Assembly (NCBI GenBank): GCA_037478835.1
Contig: JBBFLV010000015.1
Coordinates: forward strand, 1-28,902
Length of the DNA stretch: 28,902 bases
DNA from: 630D-37 sp037478835
GTDB lineage: Bacteria; Chloroflexota; Anaerolineae; Anaerolineales; Villigracilaceae
Reading direction: 5' to 3'
Below the pieces are notes generated by a model, which saw nothing but the letters and a program-made list of their open reading frames with translations, was not told the origin of the DNA and made no database searches. Positions 8,051 to 15,534 of the stretch are shown here, in pieces. A program made the position numbers and the translations under genes. Positions within the stretch are counted from its first letter, which is position 1, and each line of letters opens with the position of its first letter.

Positions 8051-8126
8051 ATGGACGGTGGACCGTAGACCGTGGACCGTAGCATCGGGCTTCAGCCTGT
8101 GCCGTTGTCGTAGCGGCGGGCTTTAG
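8051..8126 (+). repeat. Composite repeat: heptad array 2 plus GTAGC units
   Basis: Four heptads (ATGGACG, GTGGACC, GTAGACC, GTGGACC; 8051-8078) are followed without a gap by two GTAGC-type units at 8079 (GTAGCATCGGGCTTCAGCC) and 8110 (GTAGCGGCGGGCTTTAG), 31 bp apart. The order and orientation match those at 5137-5401. The element fills the gap between the clpC promoter and the Mut7-C gene stop. Confidence 0.75.
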
Positions 8127-8134
8127 GGGGAGGG

Positions 8135-8857
8135 CTACTTTCCTTCCTGCAGCGCTCGGATGAAGCGCTCCATCCGTTCGTAATGGGAACCTTTCCAGTA
8201 AATCTGATCACAGGCGGGGCAGCGGGAGAATTCGTCGTAGTAGAGCCGCGTCAACGGCAGAAGACGGTCGAGGATGGCCTCTTTTTCCACCGGCTCCAAG
8301 GGGTGATTGCAGCGCAGGCAGCGCCGGAAGGGACGCACCCAGCGCAACAGGTGATAGCGTTCGATCACCTGGCGCAGCTGCTCTTCGGGGTCTAGGCTGT
8401 AGAGCAGGCATCCTTGCTGCAGCGCTTTGTGCATCAGCAACCGCCGATCGCGTGAGAGCAGAATGCGCCCTTCCTGCAAGGCGCGGGCGATCAGCTCATC
8501 ATCCTGGAAATCGTTGCGATAGAGCGCATCCAGCCCCAACATGCGCAGATGAGCTGTCAGCCGCCCCAGGTGATTATCCAGGATAAAGCGTGGTTCCGGG
8601 CTGTGCGGCCCCGGTTCGGGATGGCGGATCAACCAAACCCGTAGTCGATCGCCGCTTCGTGGCAGGTAGCTCAGGTCAACGCGCCGATCGCCGCATTCGA
8701 TCTCCCCGATCTCGGTATGCGGAATGCCCAAAGATTCGATCAGGTGCTTGATCGACTGCGGGCCGCGGTAGTGAAAGTCAAATTCGCCATCGCGATAGGG
8801 GGGCGGAAGCAGGGGGGTGAGGGCCGGTTCAAACCAGAGATGGATCGTTTTGATCAT
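8135..8857 (-). CDS. Mut7-C RNase domain protein with N-terminal ubiquitin-like domain
   Basis: This is a 240-residue protein. Residues 1-85 match the Mut7-C ubiquitin-like (ThiS/MoaD-fold) domain. Residues from about 92 (FILDNHLGRLTAHLRMLGLDALY) form the Mut7-C PIN-fold RNase domain, with acidic residues in DNHLGRL, DDELI and LLSRDRRLL typical of its metal site. The C-terminal part carries a zinc ribbon with CLRC (about 181-184) and CPAC (about 217-220). The family is widespread, and a role in RNA cleavage or toxin-like RNA processing is inferred from fold alone. The start at ATG 8857 lies only 16 bp from the divergent ATG at 8874, so the promoters must overlap the coding starts. A CATAAT at 8876-8871 on the minus strand is a plausible -10. 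Confidence 0.88.
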   Translation of the reverse strand: MIKTIHLWFEPALTPLLPPPYRDGEFDFHYRGPQSIKHLIESLGIPHTEIGEIECGDRRVDLSYLPRSGDRLRVWLIRHPEPGPHSPEPRFILDNHLGRLTAHLRMLGLDALYRNDFQDDELIARALQEGRILLSRDRRLLMHKALQQGCLLYSLDPEEQLRQVIERYHLLRWVRPFRRCLRCNHPLEPVEKEAILDRLLPLTRLYYDEFSRCPACDQIYWKGSHYERMERFIRALQEGK

Positions 8858-8861
8858 CGGC

Positions 8862-8876
8862 TATAATTTGATTATG
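8862..8876. promoter_or_regulatory. Interleaved divergent -10 boxes, leaderless start
   Basis: TATAAT at 8862-8867 on the plus strand is followed 6 nt later by the ATG at 8874, so transcription should begin at or next to the start codon. CATAAT on the minus strand (8876-8871) overlaps that ATG and serves the Mut7-C gene. Confidence 0.6.
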
Positions 8877-9503
8877 TCACAACGTTCCCCTTTGGACAAG
8901 ATTTTTGCCCTACTGGTCATCTTCAGCCTGCTCGTCGCCTGTCAGCCAATCCCGACCCCACAGGTGGAGGCGACGGTAGCCGCCGCGGTGGCCGCCACGC
9001 TCACCGCCTGGCCGACCCCCACCCTGCCGCCGACACCGCGTCCCCTCCCCTCGCCGACAGCGACGCCTTTTAGCCTTCAGGGACTCTTCTGCGAATACCG
9101 CTTCTGCATCGGTCATCCGTCCACGGTCGCGTTCTACGATCTGCAGGCGGCGCAAGATCAGCGCCAGCCGAGTCAAGTCGCGAAGGGCATGCTGGTGGCC
9201 TACCGCGAGGATTTGCTTCTGCTGCTCAGCTGGCAGCAGGGAGAATCGCCGCAACGTCTGCTGGATTCGCTCCTGGATGTGCGCTTCGATACCGCCACGG
9301 CGCAAACGTCCCAGCGCACGCTGGCCGGGCAAGAGGTCTGGTTCGTGCCGCTGCAGACCACAGCCACCCTGCTGCTCCCGCGCGGCGCCATCGCCGCCTG
9401 GCAATGTGGCGATCGCGCCTTCGGCTGGAAGGCCTATACGCCCAACAGCGAGATGGCAGAGAGCCTGCTCCAGGAGGCCCTGCAGCGTTTCCGTTGCGAA
9501 TGA
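8874..9503 (+). CDS. Lipoprotein of unknown function
   Basis: This 209-residue protein starts at ATG 8874. The N-terminus is a lipoprotein signal (KIFALLVIFSLLVAC, lipobox LVAC with Cys near residue 23), followed by an Ala-rich helix and a Thr/Pro linker (PTPTLPPTPRPLPSPTATP) typical of surface lipoproteins in this genome. The remaining ~140 residues contain LFCEYRFCIGHPSTVAFYDL and a conserved-looking TFGWKAY-like end, but I do not recognise a domain. A GTG at 8817 in the same frame is rejected because it puts 19 residues before the signal peptide and overlaps the divergent gene. No Shine-Dalgarno is visible, which fits the predicted leaderless transcript. Confidence 0.8.
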   Translation: MSQRSPLDKIFALLVIFSLLVACQPIPTPQVEATVAAAVAATLTAWPTPTLPPTPRPLPSPTATPFSLQGLFCEYRFCIGHPSTVAFYDLQAAQDQRQPSQVAKGMLVAYREDLLLLLSWQQGESPQRLLDSLLDVRFDTATAQTSQRTLAGQEVWFVPLQTTATLLLPRGAIAAWQCGDRAFGWKAYTPNSEMAESLLQEALQRFRCE

Positions 9504-9585
9504 GACACTTTGCAACTTTTGGAAGGCGCGCGCATCAGAAGAGTGTGGTCACGGATGTGAAAATTCTCTTGCTATGCGAGGTGTT

Positions 9586-10575
9586 ATGTTCAATTTAGGA
9601 AGCATTTCTTTACCTGATCAGGAAACCCGCCGACATGTCAAAGTGCTGATCCTGGGCTCCGGTCCCGCCGGGTTGGCGGCGGCGATCTACGCCGCCCGCG
9701 CGGACCTTGAGCCGCTCGTCCTGACCGGTACCGAGCTGGGCGGTCAGGCCGCGTTGACCTATACCATCGAGAACTATCCCGGCTTCCCGGAAGGCGTGGG
9801 GGGGGCCGAGCTAGGAGAGCTCTTCCAAAAACAGGCCGAGCGCTTCGGCGCGCGCATTGAATTCGATACAGCCCACACGGTGGACCTCTCGCGCCGCCCG
9901 TTCCACATCATCGGCGATGCCGGCGAATACGAAGCGGATGCCCTGATCATCGCCACCGGCGCCAGCCCGAATCATCTCAACGTTCCCGGCGAGCGCGAGT
10001 TGACCGGCAAGGGCGTCTCCTACTGTGCCACCTGCGATGGCTGGTTCTTCAAAGATAAGAAAGTGGTCGTCGTCGGTGGGGGGGATAGCGCCCTGGAGGA
10101 GGCCCTCTTCCTCACCCGCTACGCTTCTTCGGTGACCATCGTCCACCGCCGCTCCGAGCTGCGTGCCGGCCCGATCCTGCAGAAGCGTGCCCGCGAGAAT
10201 CCCAAGATTCAATTCATCTGGAACACGGTGGTGACCGAAATCCTCGGCAGCGAGAAGGTGGAAGGTGTGCGCCTGAAGAACGTGGAGAGCGGCGAGGAGC
10301 GCGTGTTCGAGACCGACGGGGTCTTCATCTTCATCGGTCACACCCCCAATACCCAGCCTTTCCGCGGGCAGCTGGAGATGGATGAGCGTGGCTATATCAA
10401 AGTCAATCACCTGATGGAAACCAGTGTGCCCGGCGTCTTTGCTGCCGGTGAAGTGGCCGATCCGCACTTCCGCCAGGTGATCACCTCGGCCGGCATGGGC
10501 GCGGCCGCCGCCATCCAGGCGACGCGCTACCTGGAGAGCCTGCAAAAGGAACAGCCGGCCGCCGTCAAGGGATGA
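9586..10575 (+). CDS. trxB: Thioredoxin-disulfide reductase
   Basis: This 329-residue flavoprotein is expected to pass electrons from NADPH through FAD to thioredoxin in the cytosol. The FAD-binding GSGPAG is at 24-29, the redox-active CATC at 147-150, and the NADPH-binding GGGDSA at 164-169 with HRRSELRAG after it. Near the C-terminus the second FAD motif reads FAAGEVAD, where most TrxB proteins have FAAGDV. ATG 9586 is chosen because GCGAGG precedes it; an in-frame ATG at 9574 would add four residues. It follows the lipoprotein gene by 82 bp. Its last 11 bp overlap the convergent lysozyme gene. No thioredoxin gene is in the window. Confidence 0.94.
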   Translation: MFNLGSISLPDQETRRHVKVLILGSGPAGLAAAIYAARADLEPLVLTGTELGGQAALTYTIENYPGFPEGVGGAELGELFQKQAERFGARIEFDTAHTVDLSRRPFHIIGDAGEYEADALIIATGASPNHLNVPGERELTGKGVSYCATCDGWFFKDKKVVVVGGGDSALEEALFLTRYASSVTIVHRRSELRAGPILQKRARENPKIQFIWNTVVTEILGSEKVEGVRLKNVESGEERVFETDGVFIFIGHTPNTQPFRGQLEMDERGYIKVNHLMETSVPGVFAAGEVADPHFRQVITSAGMGAAAAIQATRYLESLQKEQPAAVKG

Positions 10576-11539
10576 TCAGCTTCTGACCGACCTCGATCCG
10601 ATTCGGATCGCTCAAGCGATTGGCCGCAACCAGCGCAGCGATCGTCGTGTTGAACTTAATCGCAATCGCCGTCAACGTATCCCCTGGCTGAACGATGTAC
10701 GTCTTCGGGCCGGGGGATGCGCTTTCCTGGGGGATGGCGATCGGCGCGGGGATGTTCAGCTTTTCGCCCACCTTCAGCAACTGCGGGTTGGCCATCACCA
10801 GTTCCCGCACGGTCACACCGTACTTGTTGGCGATCGTCTCAAAGGTTTCGCCGGGCGCGATCGTGTGCTCGATCGGCGCGGGCGCGGCCGGCATTTGGGC
10901 ATTGGCAAAACGATAGAGCTCTTCCAGCGTGCCGTTGAACAGATCGAGGTCCACCGCCGCGTTGATCCCGTTCACCCGGCCGGTTTGCGAGTATTGCCAG
11001 AACGTCCAGCGGAACCAGCCCGGCGGCAAGGGCGGCGTCATGCCCTCCACGTAATTGTTCGGATACCAGGCCAGCCACAGCGGATAATCGTTCACCCAAG
11101 CGGGCGGCCCACCGGCCACGACGAAATAGGTGCGCAGGAAGGATAGGTTGGAGTAGAGGATCGGCTTGCGTCCCAGCGCTGCTTCCACGGCGTCCATCCA
11201 GCTCTTGGCGCGGCTGACAATGCGATCCGTGCTCTGTCCCTCCGGCACTTCGAGATCGATCACCGCCGGCAGCTCCAACGTAGCGCCGGCCGCTTTCAGG
11301 ACCTTGAGGAAGGTATCGGCCTGGCGCTCCGGGTTCTGGCTGGGGCGGAAAAAGTGATAGGCCCCGCGCAACAACCCGGCATTGCCGGCCCCACTCCAGT
11401 TGATCGAGAACGTCGGATCGGTATATCGCTCTCCATCGCTGGCGCGGATGAAGACAAAACGCATGCCGGCGGCGCGCACCTTCGGCCAATCAATGCCGGC
11501 TTGCCAGTAGGAAACGTCGATTCCGGGAACCGTGGGCAT
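10565..11539 (-). CDS. GH25 lysozyme (muramidase) with two LysM domains
   Basis: This 324-residue protein cleaves the N-acetylmuramic acid beta-1,4 bonds of peptidoglycan (family GH25). The catalytic acids are visible: D8 in PGIDVSYWQ and the D95-x-E97 pair in AVIDLEVPEG. GH25 ends near residue 212 (DLDLFNGTLEEL). LysM domains at about 224-264 and 280-324 bind peptidoglycan. The ATG at 11539 is chosen because GGAGG precedes it; the longer frame to 11656 reads through the heptanucleotide array and has no ribosome-binding site. There is no signal peptide, which is unusual for a cell-wall hydrolase and suggests non-classical export, lysis release or a phage-like origin. Its 3' end overlaps trxB by 11 bp. 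Confidence 0.93.
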   Translation of the reverse strand: MPTVPGIDVSYWQAGIDWPKVRAAGMRFVFIRASDGERYTDPTFSINWSGAGNAGLLRGAYHFFRPSQNPERQADTFLKVLKAAGATLELPAVIDLEVPEGQSTDRIVSRAKSWMDAVEAALGRKPILYSNLSFLRTYFVVAGGPPAWVNDYPLWLAWYPNNYVEGMTPPLPPGWFRWTFWQYSQTGRVNGINAAVDLDLFNGTLEELYRFANAQMPAAPAPIEHTIAPGETFETIANKYGVTVRELVMANPQLLKVGEKLNIPAPIAIPQESASPGPKTYIVQPGDTLTAIAIKFNTTIAALVAANRLSDPNRIEVGQKLIIP

Positions 11540-11591
11540 GTGGACCTCCAGAAAGGGGTGGCGAGAAGGATAAGATGGGATTAAGTATACA

Positions 11592-11640
11592 CTAGACTGT
11601 AGACGGTAGACCGTGGACGGTGGACTGTGGACGGTGGAAC
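11592..11640. repeat. Heptanucleotide tandem array 3
   Basis: Seven degenerate heptads (CTAGACT, GTAGACG, GTAGACC, GTGGACG, GTGGACT, GTGGACG, GTGGAAC) run into a GTAGCGCAGTATTC remnant of the GTAGC-type repeat at 11641. It lies between the divergent lysozyme and glycyl-tRNA synthetase genes. Confidence 0.8.
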
Positions 11641-11717
11641 GTAGCGCAGTATTCATCCCGTTCTACGAGACCCTATAAATTCCACGTCAACGAAACCGCC
11701 TCCATCTTCCTCCCTGG

Positions 11718-11723
11718 TATAAT
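11718..11723 (+). promoter_or_regulatory. -10 box of the glyQS operon
   Basis: A perfect TATAAT lies 34 nt upstream of the ATG at 11757. No convincing TTGACA is seen 16-18 nt further up. Confidence 0.6.
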
Positions 11724-11756
11724 ACCTCTCATCCACATCCCAATCAGGTCAGGTCT

Positions 11757-14738
11757 ATGTCCTCTTCGTTTCAAGAGATCATCCTCAAGTTACAAAACTT
11801 CTGGGCCGCGCATGGTTGTCTGATCTGGCAACCCTACTATACCCAAGTCGGCGCCGGGACGATGAACCCGGCTACCTTCCTACGCGTCCTCGGCCCCGAA
11901 CCCTGGAACGTGGCCTACGTCGAACCCTCCGTTCGTCCGGATGACGGCCGTTACGGCGAAAACCCGAACCGTTTCCAGGTGCACTACCAGTATCAGGTCA
12001 TCCTCAAACCCGATCCCGGCAATCCGCAGGAGCTCTACCTCGAATCCCTCAAAGCCCTGGGCATTGACCCGCGGCAACACGATATCCGCTTCGTCGAAGA
12101 TAACTGGGAACAACCGGCCATTGCCGCCTGGGGGTTAGGGTGGGAGGTCTGGCTAGATGGCCAGGAGATCACCCAATTCACCTACTTCCAGCAAGTCGGC
12201 GGCCTTTCGTTGGAGCCGGTAGCCGTCGAGATCACCTACGGCCTGGAGCGCATCCTGATCGCCCTGAACAATGCCAAAGCCATTTGGGATGAACCCTGGG
12301 GCCCCGGCGTCACCTATGGAGAGGTCCGTCGCCGCGAGGAGTTTGAGCACAGCAAGTACTACTTCGAGATCGCCGATGTCCCCCGCGTGCGCACGATGTA
12401 CGATCTCTTCAAAGCCGAGGCCGAAGCCGCTTTGGCGCAGGGATTGGTGCTTCCGGCCCATGATTACCTGCTGAAATGCTCCCACACGTTCAACATCCTG
12501 GATACGCGCGGCGCCATCGGCGTCACCGAGCGTCAGGTTTTCTTCCGCGAAATGCGCGATCTGGCGCGCCGCGTCGCCGAGGCCTATGTCGAGCAGCGCA
12601 AGTCTCTTGGGTATCCTTTATTGAAAGATCGAAGCGCTTTGCCGCCGGCCGAGGCCGCTTCGGCACCCCGGAGCATGATCAACCCTTCGGCGGAAGTGCC
12701 GTGCGCACTCGAGATCGGGACCGAGGAGCTGCCCCCCGCGGACGTAGACGCCGCCTTAGCGCAGCTGCGCCAGAACATCCCTGCCGCCTTGGACGAATTG
12801 CGCATTCCGCATGGCGAAGTGCGCGTTTTCGGCACCCCGCGCCGCTTGAGCGTCTATATCGAGTGGCTCGCCCCCCGTCAGCAAGATCGTGAGGAATGGG
12901 TGCGCGGTCCGCTGGCCGAAAAGGCCTTCGATGCGGCCGGTCAACCGACCCAGGCCGCCCTCGGTTTTGCGCGTAAGATGGGCGTGCGCGTGGAGGATTT
13001 GCAGGTGCGCGAGCAGGGCGGCGCGGCCTATCTCTTTGCGCGCAAGCAGGAGATCGGGCGCCCCACGCTCGAGGTCCTGGCCGAAGCGCTGCCGCGCTGG
13101 ATCGCCGCGCTGAAGTTTGAAAAATCCATGCGCTGGCGGGCCGGCGATCCCACCACCTTTTCCCGTCCCATCCGCTGGCTGGTGGCGCTGCTCGGCGATC
13201 AGGTCATTCCCTTTGAGTATGCCGGTGTGACCAGCGGTAACCTTTCGCGCGGCCTGCGCCCGTATGATTCGCCCCCCGTCCCTATCCCCGATGCCGCCTC
13301 GTATCTGCAACGCATTGCCGAAGCCGGCATCCTGCTCGATCCGCAAGAGCGCAGTGCCCTCATTCGTCAACAAGTGGAGCAGCTGGCCGCCTCGGTGGGC
13401 GGACGCGCCCAGATCGAAGAAGACCTGCTCCAGGAAGTCACCCATCTGGTCGAGCGACCGTTTGCCATTCTGGGCACTTTCGATCCCGAATTCCTGTCCC
13501 TACCGCGTGCCGTGCTCATCTCCGTGATGCGTAAACATCAGCGCTATTTCCCCGTCCTGCCCGCCGAAAGCGCCGAAGGCCTCTTGCCGTATTTCATCGT
13601 CATCCGCAACGGAGATGGCGAATGGAGCGAGCTTGTGCGTGCCGGCAATGAACACGTTCTGGCCGCCCGCTTCACCGATGCCGCCTATTTCGTGCGCGAG
13701 GATCGCAAACAGAAGCTGGAAGAATTCCGCCCGCTGCTCAGCCGCCTGACCTTCCAGGCGCGGCTGGGCTCGATGCTGGAAAAATCCGAGCGCATTTCCC
13801 GCCTGATCCCGACCCTTGCGGCGATGCTTGCCCTTGACCCGCAAGAGCGTGCCTGGGCCGAGCGTGCCGCTTTCCTGGCCAAGGCCGATCTGGTCACCCA
13901 GATGGTGACCGAGATGACCTCCCTGCAGGGGATCATGGGACGCGAGTATGCGCTGCATAGTGGCGAGGCGCCGCAGGTTGCCGAGGCGATCGGAGAACAA
14001 TATCAAACCGTCCCGCGCACCCGCCCCGGCCTGGCGCTGGCGCTGGCCGATCGACTGGATTCGCTCTGTGGCCTCTTTGCGGTCGGTCTGATGCCGAGCG
14101 GCAATAAGGACCCCTTTGCGTTGCGCCGTGCCGCCTTGGGCATCGTCCAGCCGCTGCTGGAATATGACCTGGATTTCGATCTGCGTCAGGCCATCGCTGC
14201 CGCGGCGGCGATCCAACCGGTGACGGTAGGGGAAGATGTGCAGCAACAGGTGCTCGATTTCCTGACCGGGCGCTTGCGCGTGCTGCTGCAGGAAGAAGGC
14301 TATCGCTACGACGTGATCGAAGCCATCCTGGCCGAACAGGCCTGGAACCCGGCCGCGGCGCGTCGGGCGGTGCGTGAGCTCCAGAGCTGGGTAGAGCGCG
14401 CCGATTGGCCGCAAATCCTGCCGGCCTATGCCCGTTGCGTGCGCATCCTGCGTTCGGCGGCCGTGGAGGGCGCGCCCGGAGAAGTCGATCCGGCTGCCTT
14501 CCGTGAAGAGGCGGAAAAGGCATTGTATGAGCAATTGCGCCTCCAGCCGCAACCGCGCACCCTGGGCGAATTCCTGGAATCCCTGGTGCAGCTGGTGCCG
14601 GCGATCAACGCTTTCTTTGAATCCGTCTTGGTCATGGCCGAAGAAGAAGCAGTCCGCCGCAATCGCCTGGCGCTGGTCGGCAAGGTGGCCGCTTTGAGCA
14701 CCGGATTGGCCGATCTAAGCAAATTGGAGGGGTTCTGA
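11757..14738 (+). CDS. glyQS: Fused glycyl-tRNA synthetase alpha-beta
   Basis: This single 993-residue chain joins the two subunits that are separate proteins (GlyQ ~300, GlyS ~690) in most bacteria with the alpha2beta2 enzyme. Residues 1-290 are the alpha catalytic part (FWAAHGCLIWQPY, GRYGENPNRFQVHYQYQVILKP split over 64-85, HTFNILDTRGAIGVTER 243-259). A short linker (PPAEAASAPRSM) leads to the beta part at about residue 314 (ALEIGTEELPP), which extends to the tRNA-binding C-terminus (IPAYARCVRILR-type region). It charges tRNA-Gly with glycine in the cytosol. It is first in a run with Sir2 (22-bp gap), histidine kinase and DUF1786 genes. The fused form is also known from chlamydiae. Confidence 0.96.
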   Translation: MSSSFQEIILKLQNFWAAHGCLIWQPYYTQVGAGTMNPATFLRVLGPEPWNVAYVEPSVRPDDGRYGENPNRFQVHYQYQVILKPDPGNPQELYLESLKALGIDPRQHDIRFVEDNWEQPAIAAWGLGWEVWLDGQEITQFTYFQQVGGLSLEPVAVEITYGLERILIALNNAKAIWDEPWGPGVTYGEVRRREEFEHSKYYFEIADVPRVRTMYDLFKAEAEAALAQGLVLPAHDYLLKCSHTFNILDTRGAIGVTERQVFFREMRDLARRVAEAYVEQRKSLGYPLLKDRSALPPAEAASAPRSMINPSAEVPCALEIGTEELPPADVDAALAQLRQNIPAALDELRIPHGEVRVFGTPRRLSVYIEWLAPRQQDREEWVRGPLAEKAFDAAGQPTQAALGFARKMGVRVEDLQVREQGGAAYLFARKQEIGRPTLEVLAEALPRWIAALKFEKSMRWRAGDPTTFSRPIRWLVALLGDQVIPFEYAGVTSGNLSRGLRPYDSPPVPIPDAASYLQRIAEAGILLDPQERSALIRQQVEQLAASVGGRAQIEEDLLQEVTHLVERPFAILGTFDPEFLSLPRAVLISVMRKHQRYFPVLPAESAEGLLPYFIVIRNGDGEWSELVRAGNEHVLAARFTDAAYFVREDRKQKLEEFRPLLSRLTFQARLGSMLEKSERISRLIPTLAAMLALDPQERAWAERAAFLAKADLVTQMVTEMTSLQGIMGREYALHSGEAPQVAEAIGEQYQTVPRTRPGLALALADRLDSLCGLFAVGLMPSGNKDPFALRRAALGIVQPLLEYDLDFDLRQAIAAAAAIQPVTVGEDVQQQVLDFLTGRLRVLLQEEGYRYDVIEAILAEQAWNPAAARRAVRELQSWVERADWPQILPAYARCVRILRSAAVEGAPGEVDPAAFREEAEKALYEQLRLQPQPRTLGEFLESLVQLVPAINAFFESVLVMAEEEAVRRNRLALVGKVAALSTGLADLSKLEGF

Positions 14739-14760
14739 GCCTCTCAAGGCCTGGGGAAAC

Positions 14761-15534
14761 ATGCCTTCCTATCAAGCGCGTCTCGCTTTTGCCGCTTCGC
14801 TCGTCCGCCGTGCCAGGCATGCGGTGCTTTTGAGCGGCGCCGGCATCTCCACGCCTTCCGGCATCCCGGATTTCCGTTCCGAGGGAAGTGGGTTATGGGC
14901 GCGCGTCGATCCGATGGAAGTGGCTTCGCTGACCGTGTTTCGCCATTCGCCGGAGCGCTTTTTCGAGTGGTTCCGGCCGCTGGCGGCGCAAATGTATCAG
15001 GCGCAGCCGAATGCCGCCCATCGGGCGGTGGCCGATCTGGAGCATGCCGGCTATCTCAAGGCGGTCATCACGCAAAACATTGATATGCTCCACCAGAAGG
15101 CCGGCTCGCGGCGGGTGATCCAGGTGCATGGAACGCTGGAAACGCTCACCTGCCGCGAGTGTTTTTTAAAGACACAGGCCGAACCGTATCTGGAGCCTTT
15201 CGTTCAGCAGGGCGCCATCCCCCGTTGTCCGCGTTGTGGGGGCATCCTCAAGCCGGATGTCATCCTGTTCGGGGAACAGTTGCCGCAAAGGGCCTGGCAG
15301 GAAGCGCAGAGCGAGGTCCGACGCTGTGACCTGATCATCGTGGCCGGCTCCTCGCTCGAGGTCCTGCCGGTCGCTTCACTCCCTTTGGAGGCCCTAGATC
15401 GAGGGGCGCACCTGATCATCATCAATCAATCCGAGACGTATCTAGGGGTGCGTGCTGATGTGCTTTTATTGGAAGATGTGGCGCGTGCCCTGCCGGACCT
15501 GGCTCAGGAAGTGCTCTATGGATCTGCAAACTAA
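14761..15534 (+). CDS. cobB: Sir2-family NAD-dependent protein deacylase
   Basis: This 257-residue sirtuin has the length of bacterial CobB. The NAD-binding GAGIS (26-30) with PDFRS, QNID (105-108), catalytic H123 (QVHGTLE) and the zinc-binding cysteines C131, C134, C156 and C159 are all present, as is the GSSLEV motif (196-201). It removes acetyl or other acyl groups from lysines at the expense of NAD. The best-known bacterial target is the C-terminal lysine of acetyl-CoA synthetase, which is encoded about 6 kb away in this window. The last 17 bp overlap the start of the histidine kinase gene, which implies translational coupling. Confidence 0.94.
   Translation: MPSYQARLAFAASLVRRARHAVLLSGAGISTPSGIPDFRSEGSGLWARVDPMEVASLTVFRHSPERFFEWFRPLAAQMYQAQPNAAHRAVADLEHAGYLKAVITQNIDMLHQKAGSRRVIQVHGTLETLTCRECFLKTQAEPYLEPFVQQGAIPRCPRCGGILKPDVILFGEQLPQRAWQEAQSEVRRCDLIIVAGSSLEVLPVASLPLEALDRGAHLIIINQSETYLGVRADVLLLEDVARALPDLAQEVLYGSAN

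Noticed and set aside
10565..11656. Longer lysozyme start at 11656
   Set aside because: The extra 39 residues are translated heptad array; GGAGG directly precedes the ATG at 11539.
13500..14552. 350-codon minus-strand frame opposite glyQS
   Set aside because: Shadow of the synthetase gene; Gln/Arg/His-rich composition is typical of antisense frames.
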